A DNA stretch of 64,000 nt from an uncultured Pelagibacteraceae bacterium (GCA_902516395.1 CABXYN010000002.1:1-64000), one strand, 5' to 3'. Shown: positions 1 through 11,093, numbered from the stretch's first letter. Notes: generated by a model not told the origin, from the sequence alone. Made by a program: numbers and translations.

Positions 1-2
1 GT

Positions 3-911
3 TTTTCTTGGAGAGACCAAACTAAAATTGAAACACATTTACACTCTCAATCAGCAGATATTGCAATGGGTGTTGATTCAGCTGGAAATAAAGATGAGGG
101 TGCGGGAGATCAAGGAATTATGTTTGGTTATGCTTGTAATGAAACAGATGTTTTAATGCCGGCTCCAATTCATTATTCTCATAAAATTTTAAGACTGATG
201 GCTGAGGATAGAAAATCAGGAAAGTTGAATGGAATAGAGCCAGACTCAAAAAGTCAAATTACTATTGAATATAAAGATGGTATGCCTTCAGCTGTAACAT
301 CAGTAGTTATTTCTACACAACATTCAAAAGAAGTCAGCTTAGCTCAAGTTAAAGAACTTTGTATGCCCTATATAGAGCGATCTATCCCTAAAAATTTATT
401 GGGAAGTCTTGATGAAAAAGAGATTTACATCAACCCAACTGGAAACTTTGTAATTGGTGGTCCAGATGGAGATAGCGGTTTAACTGGAAGAAAAATTATT
501 GTTGATACATACGGTGGAGCAGCACCACACGGTGGAGGTGCGTTTTCTGGCAAAGATCCTACAAAAGTCGATAGATCAGCAGCTTATGCATCAAGATATT
601 TAGCTAAAAATGTCGTAGCTTCAAAATTTGCTGATAAATGTTTAATTCAATTAGCCTACGCTATTGGAGTTTCTAAACCACTATCAATTTATGTAGATTT
701 GTTTGATAATGACGAAGAAAAAAATATGCATGTTGAAAAACTTATTAAAGAAAACTTTGATTTAAGCCCGAGAGGAATTAGAGAAATGTTAGGTTTAAAT
801 AAACCTATTTATGAAAAAACTTCAGCCTATGGACACTTTGGAAGAATTCCAGAGGATGATGGATCATTTTCATGGGAAAAAACAGATAAATCTGGAGTTT
901 TTAGTAAGTAA
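3..911 (+). CDS. metK: S-adenosylmethionine synthetase, 5'-truncated by window edge
   Basis: Frame is open from nt 3 ([44 protein letters not shown]); MetK motifs [12 protein letters not shown] and [19 protein letters not shown]. Confidence 0.97.
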   Translation, partial: FSWRDQTKIETHLHSQSADIAMGVDSAGNKDEGAGDQGIMFGYACNETDVLMPAPIHYSHKILRLMAEDRKSGKLNGIEPDSKSQITIEYKDGMPSAVTSVVISTQHSKEVSLAQVKELCMPYIERSIPKNLLGSLDEKEIYINPTGNFVIGGPDGDSGLTGRKIIVDTYGGAAPHGGGAFSGKDPTKVDRSAAYASRYLAKNVVASKFADKCLIQLAYAIGVSKPLSIYVDLFDNDEEKNMHVEKLIKENFDLSPRGIREMLGLNKPIYEKTSAYGHFGRIPEDDGSFSWEKTDKSGVFSK

Positions 912-967
912 ATATTGTTGTAAATCAACAAAAAATAACTATATTTCAAACTCATTGTTGAAATTTC

Positions 968-995
968 AAAAATGGGCCTAGGCCCATTTTTTTTT
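968..995 (+). terminator. Intrinsic terminator/attenuator between metK and nusA
   Basis: Perfect palindrome AAAAATGGGCCTAGGCCCATTTTT followed by more T; ends 11 nt before the nusA ATG. Confidence 0.85.
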
Positions 996-1006
996 GGCTA
1001 AAAATT

Positions 1007-2560
1007 ATGTTGAATAGAAGAGCTGATAAATTAGAATTATTAAGAATTGCTGAGGCCGTAGCATTAGAAAAATCTATTGATAAAGAACTGATTATAAGTT
1101 CTATGGAAACAGGTATTGCCAAAGCGGCTAAATCAAAATTTGGATCCGATAATGAAATTAAGGTAGAAATAGATAGAGATAATGGAAATATAGGGATATT
1201 TAGAAAATTATTGATTACAGAAAAACCTGAAAACTCAAACATTGAAATTACTTTGGCAGATGCAGTAAAGTTAAATGAAATCAACAAAGACAAAAAAATA
1301 GGGGACGAGGTTTTACAACCATTGCCATCATTTGATTTTGGAAGAATTGCAGCTCAAACAGCCAAACAGGTTATAAGCTTTAATGTAAGAGAGGCAGAAA
1401 GAGAGAGGCAATATAATGATTTTATTGATAAAAAGGACACTATATTAAGTGGAATAGTTAAAAGACTAGAATTTGGAAATGTAATAGTTGATCTTGGAAG
1501 AACTGAAGCAATAATTCAAAAAAATGAAATGATACCTAGAGAGAATATTAAGGCCGGAGATAGAATTAAAGCCTATTGTTTAGACGTCAGAAGAGAGCCG
1601 AGAGGACAACAAATTTTTTTATCAAGAGCTAATGCAAAATTTATGGATAAACTTTTTGTTCAAGAAGTCCCAGAAATATACGATGGATTAATCGAAATTA
1701 AATCTTCTTCTAGAGATCCTGGTAGCAGAGCAAAAATTTGTGTTAAAGCCATTGACACGTCATTGGATCCTGTAGGCGCATGTGTTGGAATGAGAGGTAG
1801 TAGAGTTCAAGCAGTAGTGAATGAATTGCAAGGGGAAAAAATAGATATCGTAAATTGGTCTGAAGACCCAGCTATTGTAGTAGCAAATGCATTATCACCT
1901 GCTGAGGTCCAGAGAGTTAACGTTGATAATGAAGCAAAAAAACTTGATGTTATATTAACAGAGGAAAACTTAAGCAAGGCTATTGGTAGAAGGGGTCAAA
2001 ATGTCAGATTAGCTACAAAATTGTTAAATTATGAAATTAACATAATGACAGAACAAGAGGACTCTGAAAAAAGACAACTAGAATTTAAAGAGAAAACAGA
2101 CAACATTGTTAAAAACCTAGAACTAGATGAGACGCTTGGACAACTTTTAGTAGCTGAAGGTTTCTCTTCGATTGATGATATTAAAGATGTTTCCCCAGAT
2201 GTTCTAACAAAAATTGAGGGTATTGAGGAGGAAACAGCAAAAGAGCTAATTGAACGAGCTAAAGAATTTTATGAAAAAGATCAAGAAGAAATTTCAAAAA
2301 GAATAAAAGATTTAGGATTAGACAGCGATTTAATTAATCATGAGGGTCTCACAGCAGGTATGTTAGTTACCTTGGGTGAACAGAAGATTTTAACCTTAAC
2401 AGATTTAGCTGATCTAGCATCTGATGAGTTGACTGGTACTTACGATGTGGTTAAAGGTGAAAGAGTAAAAATCAAAGGTTATTTAGAAGATTTTGCTTTA
2501 TCAAAGTTAGAGGCAGACAATTTAATTATGTCAGCTAGAGATAAAGTTTATAAAGATTGA
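1007..2560 (+). CDS. nusA: Transcription termination/antitermination protein NusA
   Basis: NusA N-terminus (LELLRIAEAVALEKSIDKE), S1 and KH domains (GACVGMRGSRVQAVVNELQGEKIDIV, AIGRRGQNVRLA). Confidence 0.96.
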   Translation: MLNRRADKLELLRIAEAVALEKSIDKELIISSMETGIAKAAKSKFGSDNEIKVEIDRDNGNIGIFRKLLITEKPENSNIEITLADAVKLNEINKDKKIGDEVLQPLPSFDFGRIAAQTAKQVISFNVREAERERQYNDFIDKKDTILSGIVKRLEFGNVIVDLGRTEAIIQKNEMIPRENIKAGDRIKAYCLDVRREPRGQQIFLSRANAKFMDKLFVQEVPEIYDGLIEIKSSSRDPGSRAKICVKAIDTSLDPVGACVGMRGSRVQAVVNELQGEKIDIVNWSEDPAIVVANALSPAEVQRVNVDNEAKKLDVILTEENLSKAIGRRGQNVRLATKLLNYEINIMTEQEDSEKRQLEFKEKTDNIVKNLELDETLGQLLVAEGFSSIDDIKDVSPDVLTKIEGIEEETAKELIERAKEFYEKDQEEISKRIKDLGLDSDLINHEGLTAGMLVTLGEQKILTLTDLADLASDELTGTYDVVKGERVKIKGYLEDFALSKLEADNLIMSARDKVYKD

Positions 2561-2570
2561 AAGATGGAAA

Positions 2571-4787
2571 ATGGAAAAAAAAAAATTAAAGTTATCGATA
2601 ACAGGAAGTTCTCAGAAGACTTTTAGCAGTATAGAGCAGGCTAAATCAAAATCAAAAAATACTGTTGTAATTGAGAAAAAAAGTTCAAAATTTCAGGGCA
2701 AATCTCAATTTTCTAGACCAAGTAGTAATAGTTTTGTGCCAAATAAAAATATTTCCTCAAATTCCAATAATCTTAACAGAGCTCCATCACCTCCAACTTC
2801 AGATTTTGAAAAAAGAAAATTAGCAGAGCAAAGAGCTACAAGAAGGTTAAAAGGAGAAGCGGCACCAAAAGAAAATAAATCAAATAAAACTGCTGGAAAA
2901 AGAAGAGAATTAAAATTGACAATTTCTAGAGCTTTAAGTGATGACCATACAGAGATTAAATCAAGAAGCCTAGCCTCTTTAAAAAGAGCAAAACAAAAAG
3001 AAAATAGAAGTTTAAATCAAGAAGAAAACAAAGATAGTTTTACTCAAGTAAAAAGAGTGGTGAATCTACCAGAGGTAATAACAATCAAAGAGCTAGCAAA
3101 CAGAATGGCTGAACAATCCAGCAGTATTATTAAACATCTACTTAGCATGGGCGTAACAGTAACAATAAATAATACAATAGATGCTGATACAGCAGAATAT
3201 TTAGTTAAAGAATTTGGACACAGTCCTATAAGAGAGACAAAGGCTGAAGAAATAATTGAAAAAATTAAAGAGGTAAAGTCAGAAAATTTACAAAATCGAC
3301 CTCCAATAGTAACAGTTATGGGACACGTTGATCATGGTAAAACCTCCGTTTTAGACGTGTTAAGAAAAGCCAATGTAGTTTCAGGAGAATTTGGAGGTAT
3401 AACTCAACATATTGGAGCTTATCAGATTAATCACCAAAATAATAAAATTACATTTATTGATACTCCAGGACACGCAGCTTTTACTGAGATGCGAGCTAGA
3501 GGCTCTAAACTTACAGATATTGTAATTTTAGTTGTTGCAGCGGATGATGGTGTTAAACCACAAACTATTGAGTCCATAAAGCATGCAAAAGCGGCAAAAG
3601 TTCCAATAGTTGTTGCTATAAATAAATGTGATCTACCCGAGGCAGATCCACAAAAAATAAAAAATCAACTTTTGGAATATGAATTAATTGCTGAAGACTT
3701 GTCTGGCGATACTTTAATGGTGGAAATCTCAACAAAAACTAAAAATAATTTGGATAAGTTAGTTGAGTCTGTTTTATTACAAGCAGAATTACTAGATTTA
3801 AAAACAGATTTTGAAACAAATGCCAAAGGTATAGTTTTAGAATCAAAAATAGATATTGGGAGAGGCCCAGTTGCAAATATTGTTGTGACTGCAGGTACTC
3901 TTAGAAAGGGAGATTACTTTGTTAGTGGATTAAAATGGGGAAAAGTAAGAGCAATAATAAATGACCATGGCAAAAATATTGATATTGCTGAACCAGCTAC
4001 ACCAATTGAGATAATTGGTATTAACGGCGCAGCAAAATCTGGAGATGATTTTATTGTATTATCAAATGAAAAAGAGGCCAAATCTCTTTGTGAAGCAAGA
4101 GTTGCGGAGTCAAAAGATGACAAAATACCCCTTAATTTTGTCACGCAGGACTCTGCTTTTCAGAACTCAGTATCAGAGGAGTTAAATATAATTATTAAAT
4201 CTGACGTTCATGGTTCATCTGAGGCAATCAAAACTGCCATAGATCAAATAAAACATGATGAAGTAAAACCAAAAATACTTCTATCAGATATAGGAATGGT
4301 TACCGAAACAGATGTAACTTTGGCGAAAGCATCAAATGCTGTAATAATTGCTTTCAATGTTAAACCAAGCAAAGAGGCAAAGAAAAGAGCTGAGCAAGAA
4401 AAAATTTCAATTTCTTCTTATAACATAATCTATGAAGTATTAGATTTTATAAAAGGAAAGATGGCAGGATTATTAACTCCAGATGTAAAAGAAACAATAA
4501 TTGGAAGTGCAGAAATTCTTGAAATTTTCAAGGTTTCAAAAGTTGGTAAAGTAGCCGGATCAAAAGTAGTAGAGGGAGAAATAACCCAGAACTCTAGTGC
4601 AAGAGTTATTAGAGACGGAGCTATAATATTTAATGGAAAAATTGGATCTATATTTAGGGAAAAAGATCAAACTAAACAGGTAACGGCAGGTTTAGAATGT
4701 GGAATAACTCTAAAAGACTTTGCTGATTATCAAAAAAAAGACATTATAGAAGTTTATAATGCAACAATTATTGAAAGATCAATTTAA
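2571..4787 (+). CDS. infB: Translation initiation factor IF-2
   Basis: GTPase motifs VTVMGHVDHGKTS, DTPGHAAFTEMRARG, NKCD. Confidence 0.98.
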   Translation: MEKKKLKLSITGSSQKTFSSIEQAKSKSKNTVVIEKKSSKFQGKSQFSRPSSNSFVPNKNISSNSNNLNRAPSPPTSDFEKRKLAEQRATRRLKGEAAPKENKSNKTAGKRRELKLTISRALSDDHTEIKSRSLASLKRAKQKENRSLNQEENKDSFTQVKRVVNLPEVITIKELANRMAEQSSSIIKHLLSMGVTVTINNTIDADTAEYLVKEFGHSPIRETKAEEIIEKIKEVKSENLQNRPPIVTVMGHVDHGKTSVLDVLRKANVVSGEFGGITQHIGAYQINHQNNKITFIDTPGHAAFTEMRARGSKLTDIVILVVAADDGVKPQTIESIKHAKAAKVPIVVAINKCDLPEADPQKIKNQLLEYELIAEDLSGDTLMVEISTKTKNNLDKLVESVLLQAELLDLKTDFETNAKGIVLESKIDIGRGPVANIVVTAGTLRKGDYFVSGLKWGKVRAIINDHGKNIDIAEPATPIEIIGINGAAKSGDDFIVLSNEKEAKSLCEARVAESKDDKIPLNFVTQDSAFQNSVSEELNIIIKSDVHGSSEAIKTAIDQIKHDEVKPKILLSDIGMVTETDVTLAKASNAVIIAFNVKPSKEAKKRAEQEKISISSYNIIYEVLDFIKGKMAGLLTPDVKETIIGSAEILEIFKVSKVGKVAGSKVVEGEITQNSSARVIRDGAIIFNGKIGSIFREKDQTKQVTAGLECGITLKDFADYQKKDIIEVYNATIIERSI

Positions 4788-5153
4788 ATGAAACACTTAG
4801 GAAAACCAATTACACAAAGACAACTAAGAGTTGGAGAAATGATAAAGCAGGCTTTGGGAACACTTTTTATAAGAGATGAGGCAAAAATACCTAATTTATC
4901 TACAAAAGAAATTACTGTCACCGAGGTTAGAATGTCACCAGATCTAAAAACAGCTAAAATATTTGTAATGCCACTGGGAGGAAAAAATACTGAGGAAATT
5001 ATTGAAAAATTAAAAATATCATCATTTATGATTAGAAAAGTTTTATCAAAAAAAATTATAATGAAGTTTTTACCAAAACTTTTCTTTGTGAGGGACGATT
5101 CTTTTGATTACGCAGAAAAAATAGAAAATTTAATTAAACAAACAAATAAATAA
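4788..5153 (+). CDS. rbfA: Ribosome-binding factor A
   Basis: RbfA-like sequence (ITVTEVRMSPDLKTAKIFVMPLG) directly after infB. Confidence 0.92.
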   Translation: MKHLGKPITQRQLRVGEMIKQALGTLFIRDEAKIPNLSTKEITVTEVRMSPDLKTAKIFVMPLGGKNTEEIIEKLKISSFMIRKVLSKKIIMKFLPKLFFVRDDSFDYAEKIENLIKQTNK

Positions 5154-5161
5154 AGGAAAAA

Positions 5162-5410
5162 ATGAAAGAAAAAGTAAAAGAGCTTCAAATCCATGATAAG
5201 GATACTGGATCTTCCGAAGTTCAAATTGCTCAATTGACTGGAAAAATTGAGAGCCTATCTAAACACATAAAACAATTCAAAAAAGACAAACATTCTTCTG
5301 TTGGTCTTTTAAGGGCAGTAAACAGAAGAAAAAAATTATTAGACTATTTAAAGAAAAATAATATGGAGTCTTATAAATCAGTTTTAACAAAATTAAATTT
5401 AAGGAAGTAA
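5162..5410 (+). CDS. rpsO: 30S ribosomal protein S15
   Basis: DTGSSEVQIAQLTGKIESLSKHIKQFKKDKHSSVGLLRAVNRRKKLLDYLK. Confidence 0.97.
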   Translation: MKEKVKELQIHDKDTGSSEVQIAQLTGKIESLSKHIKQFKKDKHSSVGLLRAVNRRKKLLDYLKKNNMESYKSVLTKLNLRK

Positions 5411-7483
5411 ATGTTTAAAGTAGTAAAAAAAGAAATAGAAGTTAGTGGAAAAAAATTAAGTTTAGAGACCGGGAAAATAGCAAGACAAGCAGATGGAGCA
5501 ATTATAGCTCAATGTGGTGAAACAGTTATCTTAGCAACAGTTGTTGGTGCAAAGAAAGTAAATCCTGATATGGATTATTTTCCATTATCTGTTAATTACC
5601 AAGAAAAATATTATGCTGGTGGAAAAATCCCTGGTGGCTATTTTAAAAGAGAAGCAAGACCAACTGAGAGTGAAACATTAATATCAAGATTAATTGATAG
5701 ACCAATTAGACCTTTGTTTCCTGATGCATTTAAAAATGAAGTACAATTGTTACCAACAGTAATTTCATATGATGCTGAAAATCAACCAGATATTTTAGCA
5801 ATTAACGCTTCATCAGCAGCTCTAGCTATCTCGGGGATGCCATTTATGGGCCCTGTTGGAGCTTCTAGAGTTGGCTTTATTGAAGGAAAGTACGTCCTTA
5901 ATCCATCTAAAAAAGAATTAGAAAAATCTAAGTTAGATCTTGTTGTAGCTGGAACTAAAGATGCAGTATTAATGGTCGAATCTGAAGCAAATGGATTGAC
6001 GGAACAAGAAATGCTAGATGCTGTGAAGTTTGGACACGAAGGATTTGTCCCGGTAATAGAAATGATCGAGGAACTAGCAAAAGAGTGTAGAAAACCCGAA
6101 TGGACAGTTGAGAAAAAGGATCTTTCAGAGGTAAAAAAGAAATTAGAAGATAAATTTACTGAAGATTTAAAGAAAGCATTCTCTACCATAGATAAACAAG
6201 ATAGATCAAATCAAATTTCAGAAATTACTGAGAAGGCTAAAAAATTATATGAAGAAAATGAGGATTACTCAGATCTAGATGTAAACTCACAGCTTAAAAA
6301 TTTAGAAAAATCAATAGTAAGAACTGATATTCTTAAAAACAAAAACCGTATTGATGGAAGAGGACTTTCAGATGTTAGGCCTATTATGTGTGAAGTTGGA
6401 GTTTTACCAAGAGCACATGGTTCAGCATTATTCACTAGAGGAGAAACTCAAGCAATTGTGGTTACCACTCTAGGTACATCTGATGATGAACAACGTTTAG
6501 AAAGCTTAGATGGACAACATAGAGAAAGATTTATGCTTCATTACAACTTTCCTCCTTTTTCAGTTGGTGAAACTGGAAGAATTGGAACTGGCAGAAGAGA
6601 AGTTGGTCACGGAAAATTAGCATGGAGAGCAATTAATTCGTCATTACCTTCAAAAGAATCGTTCCCATATACTTTTAGAATTGTATCGGAGATAACAGAA
6701 TCTAATGGCTCTTCTTCAATGGCGTCTGTTTGTGGAGCATCTCTTGCACTTATGGATGCAGGTGTTCCTATAAAAGAGCCAGTTGCAGGTATTGCTATGG
6801 GTTTAATTAAAGAAGGTGACGATTTTAGTGTTCTATCTGATATTTTAGGTGACGAAGATCATTTAGGTGATATGGACTTTAAAGTTGCTGGAACTAAAGA
6901 TGGTATTACATCATTACAAATGGATATCAAAATTACTGGTATCACATTTGAAATAATGGAACAGGCCTTAAATCAAGCTAAAGATGGAAGAATTCATATT
7001 CTTGGTGAAATGAATAAAGCTTTAAGTAAGTCTAGAGATGATGTTGGAAAACACACTCCAAAAATGGAACAAGTTACTGTTGATAAAAAAGATATCGCAG
7101 CTGTGATTGGAAAAGGTGGGGCAACAATCAGAGAGATTGTTGAAAAATCAGGTGCTAAAGTTGATGTCAATGATGAGGGTGTAGTAACAGTTGCTGCTCC
7201 TGATGAAGAGTCTCGAAATATTGCTATGCAAATGATTAAAGATATAACTGCTAAGGCTGAATTAAATAAAATTTATAACGGAAAAGTTATGAAAATTATG
7301 GAATTTGGTGCATTTGTTAACTTCTTAGGTAAACAGGATGGACTTGTTCACATTTCTGAGCTTGCAGATAAAAGAGTTGCTAAAGTAACGGATGTTGTCA
7401 AAGAAGGTGACGAAGTAAAAGTAAAAGTTATAGGATTTGATAGAGGAAAAGTTAAATTATCTATAAAGCAGGCTGCTATATAG
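5411..7483 (+). CDS. pnp: Polyribonucleotide nucleotidyltransferase
   Basis: Two RNase PH domains, KH ([15 protein letters not shown]) and C-terminal S1 domain. Confidence 0.98.
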   Translation: MFKVVKKEIEVSGKKLSLETGKIARQADGAIIAQCGETVILATVVGAKKVNPDMDYFPLSVNYQEKYYAGGKIPGGYFKREARPTESETLISRLIDRPIRPLFPDAFKNEVQLLPTVISYDAENQPDILAINASSAALAISGMPFMGPVGASRVGFIEGKYVLNPSKKELEKSKLDLVVAGTKDAVLMVESEANGLTEQEMLDAVKFGHEGFVPVIEMIEELAKECRKPEWTVEKKDLSEVKKKLEDKFTEDLKKAFSTIDKQDRSNQISEITEKAKKLYEENEDYSDLDVNSQLKNLEKSIVRTDILKNKNRIDGRGLSDVRPIMCEVGVLPRAHGSALFTRGETQAIVVTTLGTSDDEQRLESLDGQHRERFMLHYNFPPFSVGETGRIGTGRREVGHGKLAWRAINSSLPSKESFPYTFRIVSEITESNGSSSMASVCGASLALMDAGVPIKEPVAGIAMGLIKEGDDFSVLSDILGDEDHLGDMDFKVAGTKDGITSLQMDIKITGITFEIMEQALNQAKDGRIHILGEMNKALSKSRDDVGKHTPKMEQVTVDKKDIAAVIGKGGATIREIVEKSGAKVDVNDEGVVTVAAPDEESRNIAMQMIKDITAKAELNKIYNGKVMKIMEFGAFVNFLGKQDGLVHISELADKRVAKVTDVVKEGDEVKVKVIGFDRGKVKLSIKQAAI

Positions 7484-7487
7484 ATAA

Positions 7488-7868
7488 ATGGCCAACCCAT
7501 TTATTTTAATTGCTAGAATACGTGTTAAAGAGGGTAAGGTTGAAGAGTATCTCAAGATAGCAAAAGAAGCTGATGATGCTGTTAACGCATCAGAGCCAGA
7601 TATGCTTATTCATACTTTTGATCAAGATCCAACTGATCCTTTAGAATTTACTTGGAGTGAAGTCTACCGAAATAGTGAAGCTATGCTGCATCATTTAAAT
7701 AATGCCCCAGTCCAAGCTTATGTTGAAAAGCACAACAAAATTGCAGATAGATTCGAAATAGAGGTCTATGGAAATATTACGGAAGAGACTGTCAAGGCAA
7801 TTAAAGATACAAATATCCCTTTCAAGCATTTTAAAACTACTAATGTTGGTTATACTAGAAAAATATAA
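7488..7868 (+). CDS. Antibiotic biosynthesis monooxygenase (ABM/YgiN)-like protein
   Basis: ABM-like N-terminus (FILIARIRVKEGKVEEYLKIAKEA) and ~100-aa core. Confidence 0.75.
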   Translation: MANPFILIARIRVKEGKVEEYLKIAKEADDAVNASEPDMLIHTFDQDPTDPLEFTWSEVYRNSEAMLHHLNNAPVQAYVEKHNKIADRFEIEVYGNITEETVKAIKDTNIPFKHFKTTNVGYTRKI

Positions 7869-7871
7869 TTA

Positions 7872-8399
7872 CTAACTCTCTGGGATGAAAAGCAAGCAAA
7901 GACCGTTGCTACAATATCTTTTTCCACCATCAGGTCCGTCATTGAATACATGACCATGGTGAGCACCACAATTTGCGCAACTATATTCAGTCCTTTTCAT
8001 GCCAAAAGAATAATCAGTTTTTGTTACAAATACTCCAGGTAATGCCTCTGTAAAAGATGGCCAACCAGTTCCACTGTCAAATTTTTTAACAGACTCAAAT
8101 AATTTTACGCCACAATTTGCACAATGATATGAGCCTTTTCTCTTTTCATAGTTTAATTCACTAGTTCCAGCACGTTCAGTACCTTCTTCAAACATTATTA
8201 TTTTTTGTTCATTTGTAAGATCAGGATTAATTATATTGTATTCACTCTCATCTTTTTTTAATTTTTTTTTAAAACCCACAATGTTATTTGCTAATGATGT
8301 TAAAGGATAAAATAAAAAACCTAATATAGAAGCTCCAGCAATTTTCAAAAACTTTCTTTTCACAATAATTATTTGTCTGTTATTTATTTTTTTTTCCAA
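7872..8399 (-). CDS. msrB: Peptide methionine sulfoxide reductase MsrB, exported
   Basis: SelR motifs GTGWPSF, CANCGAHHGHVFNDGP, RYCSNG. ORF-track start is TTG; an internal GTG at 8360 gives MKRKFLKIAGASILGFLFYPLTSLA, a better signal-peptide start. Confidence 0.92.
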   Translation of the reverse strand: MEKKINNRQIIIVKRKFLKIAGASILGFLFYPLTSLANNIVGFKKKLKKDESEYNIINPDLTNEQKIIMFEEGTERAGTSELNYEKRKGSYHCANCGVKLFESVKKFDSGTGWPSFTEALPGVFVTKTDYSFGMKRTEYSCANCGAHHGHVFNDGPDGGKRYCSNGLCLLFIPES

Positions 8400-8529
8400 G
8401 TTTATTTATTAAAAATAAAGCCAAAGCAGTCAATAGGGCAAAAACTTCAAGTGCATGTCCAGAACCTTCAAGAATTAATTGAACAAAAATAAATATTATA
8501 CAAACTACAAACCAAACTAAAATCAGCAT
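8380..8529 (-). CDS. Small membrane peptide (49 aa), unassigned
   Basis: ATG...TAA read from sequence: MLILVWFVVCIIFIFVQLILEGSGHALEVFALLTALALFLINKLGKKNK. Two hydrophobic segments, 12 nt downstream of fabI, same strand. Below the ORF-track size cutoff. Confidence 0.5.
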   Translation of the reverse strand: MLILVWFVVCIIFIFVQLILEGSGHALEVFALLTALALFLINKLGKKNK

Positions 8530-8541
8530 AATAACAAACTA

Positions 8542-9327
8542 TTAAGATATATTTTTAGGATCTGGCATACCTACTTTATTATAACCAGCATCAACATAGT
8601 GAATTTCACCTGTAACACCACCTGCCATATCACTCAGAAGATATAATGCTGAGTTCCCAACATCGATATTATCTACATTTCTCTTTAAAAATGAGTGGTC
8701 AGCATTCCATTTATATAAAAATTTAGCATCCCCAATAGCCGATGCTGCCAAAGTCTTAATCGGACCTGCACTTATTGCGTTAACTCTTATACCTTTAGCA
8801 CCTAAATCTCTCGCTAAGTATTTAACACTAGACTCTAATGCTGCCTTACAAACTCCCATAACATTGTAATTAGGGATTGCTTTATTCGCCTCATAGCTCA
8901 GTGTAATCAAGCTTCCACCTTCTTTCATAACTTTTGAAGCTTCTTTTGCAACTTCAGTAAATGAAAAGCATGAAATCAGCATACTTCTTAGAAAATTTTC
9001 TCTTGTTGTATTTAGATATTCCCCTGAAAGTTCAGATTTATCAGAAAAAGCAATTGCGTGAACAACAAAATCAATTTCTCCCCATTGGGATTTAACATCC
9101 TCAAATAATTTTATTACATCCTCTTTTTTTTCAACATCACAGCTAAAAGTAACATTAGAATTTAGTTTTTCTGCAAGAGGAACTACTCTTTTTTTAAGAG
9201 CATCGCCTAAATAGGTAAAAGCTAATTCAGCACCTGCCTCTGCTAATTTCTGGGAAATACCCCATGCAATAGATCTTTCATTAGCAACACCCATTATCAG
9301 TCCTTTTTTACCCTTCATTAAAGACAT
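8542..9327 (-). CDS. fabI: Enoyl-[acyl-carrier-protein] reductase (NADH)
   Basis: SDR fold with KKGLIMGVANERSIAWGI and YNVMGVCKAALES. Confidence 0.96.
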   Translation of the reverse strand: MSLMKGKKGLIMGVANERSIAWGISQKLAEAGAELAFTYLGDALKKRVVPLAEKLNSNVTFSCDVEKKEDVIKLFEDVKSQWGEIDFVVHAIAFSDKSELSGEYLNTTRENFLRSMLISCFSFTEVAKEASKVMKEGGSLITLSYEANKAIPNYNVMGVCKAALESSVKYLARDLGAKGIRVNAISAGPIKTLAASAIGDAKFLYKWNADHSFLKRNVDNIDVGNSALYLLSDMAGGVTGEIHYVDAGYNKVGMPDPKNIS

Positions 9328-9330
9328 AAG

Positions 9331-10542
9331 TTAGACTTTCTCAAATACTAGAGTTGCATTTGTTCCACCAAAACCAAAACTATTAGACATGACAGTATTT
9401 AATGTTGCTTCTGTTTCTGTTTTAGCGACTATTGGAAATTTTTTAGCATCTTCATCCATTTCACTTATGTTAGCTGACCCTGTAATGAAATTATTTTTCA
9501 TCATAATTAAACAATATATTGCTTCATGCACTGATGCAGCTCCTAACGGATGACCTGATAAAGATTTAGTTGAGCTAATCTTTGGAATTTCATTTCCAAA
9601 AGCTTCTTTAACAGCATTCAATTCAGTAATATCTCCGACTGGTGTAGAGGTTCCATGAGTGTTTATATAATCAATTTTATTCTTAGAAGTTGCCATAGCC
9701 ATTTGCATACATCTCACCGCTCCTTCGCCTGAAGGTGCTACCATATCATAACCATCCGAAGTTGCTCCATAACCAGTTAATTCTGCGTATATTTTAGCCC
9801 CTCTAGCTTTAGCATGCTCATATTCCTCAAGAACTAAAACTCCAGCGCCTCCAGCAATTACAAAACCATCTCTAGTTTTGTCATAAGCTCTTGATGCTTT
9901 CTCAGGTGTATCATTATATTTTGAAGATAATGCAGTCATTGCATCAAACATAGCTGTCATTGCCCAGTGTATTTCTTCACTACCACCTGCAAAAACTACA
10001 TCTTGTTTCCCCATTTGGATAAGTTCCATAGAGTTTCCTATACAGTGTCCACTTGTTGCACAGGCTGAACTCATTGTGTAGTTTGTTCCCTTAATTTTAA
10101 ATGGAACAGCAAGTGTTGCTGAGGCGGTACTTGCCATTGTTCTTGGAACTATAAATGGTCCCATTAGTTTTGGTGTCTTAGCTCTAGTTTTATCTGCAGC
10201 CAAAATAACATTTTCAATAGATGGTCCACCTGAACCCATAACAATTCCTGTTTTAAAATTACTTACTTCACTTTCTTCCAACCCAGAATCTTCAATTGCT
10301 TCTTTCATGGCAATATAATTGTAAGCTGATCCCGATCCCATAAATCTAATTGTTTTTCTATCTATGTGATCTTCCAGTTTTATATTAGGTTTTCCATGAA
10401 TATGACTTTTTAGATTATGTTCTTTGTATTCTTCAGAAAAAGAAATTCCTGATTTTGTGTTTAATAAAGATTGATGAACTTCTTCTTGATTATTACCAAG
10501 ACATGAAACAATTCCCAAACCTGTAATTACTACTCTTCGCAT
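9331..10542 (-). CDS. fabB: 3-oxoacyl-ACP synthase I
   Basis: KAS motifs [34 protein letters not shown]; adjacent to fabA. Confidence 0.95.
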   Translation of the reverse strand: MRRVVITGLGIVSCLGNNQEEVHQSLLNTKSGISFSEEYKEHNLKSHIHGKPNIKLEDHIDRKTIRFMGSGSAYNYIAMKEAIEDSGLEESEVSNFKTGIVMGSGGPSIENVILAADKTRAKTPKLMGPFIVPRTMASTASATLAVPFKIKGTNYTMSSACATSGHCIGNSMELIQMGKQDVVFAGGSEEIHWAMTAMFDAMTALSSKYNDTPEKASRAYDKTRDGFVIAGGAGVLVLEEYEHAKARGAKIYAELTGYGATSDGYDMVAPSGEGAVRCMQMAMATSKNKIDYINTHGTSTPVGDITELNAVKEAFGNEIPKISSTKSLSGHPLGAASVHEAIYCLIMMKNNFITGSANISEMDEDAKKFPIVAKTETEATLNTVMSNSFGFGGTNATLVFEKV

Positions 10543-11042
10543 TATTTAAATAATCCTACTTTTAAACTGTCTGCAGAGTATATTTTCTTATCATCTGCAA
10601 GAAGAATACCATTTGCTAGTCCAACAGTTGTTTCTCCTTTAATTAATATTCTTTTCATATCAATAATATATGTCGCCATTTTGACGTTTTTTAAAACTTC
10701 CCCTGTAAACTTTACTGTGCTCACTCCTAAAGCTCTTCCTCTTCCAGGATTTCCAAGCCAACCCAAGTAAAATCCTACCAGTTGCCACATTGCATCCAAA
10801 CCCAAACATCCTGGCATTACTGGATCTTCTTTAAAGTGACAATCAAAAAACCACAGATCATCTTTTATATCAAGTTCAGCCTTCATCAACCCTTTGTCAA
10901 AAGCTCCATTTTTTTCACTAATTTCAGTAATTCTATCAAACATTAGCATTGGTGGAGAAGGCAATTTTGCATTTCCAGGGCCAAAAAGTTCACCATTTGC
11001 ACAGCTTATTAATTCATCATAATTAAAGGAACTTTTTTTCAT
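10542..11042 (-). CDS. fabA: 3-hydroxydecanoyl-ACP dehydratase/isomerase
   Basis: [12 protein letters not shown] and [29 protein letters not shown]. Confidence 0.96.
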   Translation of the reverse strand: MKKSSFNYDELISCANGELFGPGNAKLPSPPMLMFDRITEISEKNGAFDKGLMKAELDIKDDLWFFDCHFKEDPVMPGCLGLDAMWQLVGFYLGWLGNPGRGRALGVSTVKFTGEVLKNVKMATYIIDMKRILIKGETTVGLANGILLADDKKIYSADSLKVGLFK

Positions 11043-11093
11043 AATTTTTTTAATCTTATTACTTGATTTACAAACATTATAATATAGATATTC

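Noticed and set aside
1-65. SAM riboswitch for metK
   Set aside because: The metK 5' end and leader lie outside the window, so nothing can be said.
952-1293. Minus-strand 113-aa ORF over the nusA start
   Set aside because: Antisense shadow of nusA in low-GC DNA; no recognizable domain.
5782-6189. 135-aa minus-strand ORF inside pnp
   Set aside because: Shadow ORF; low-complexity Ser/Phe/Ile translation.
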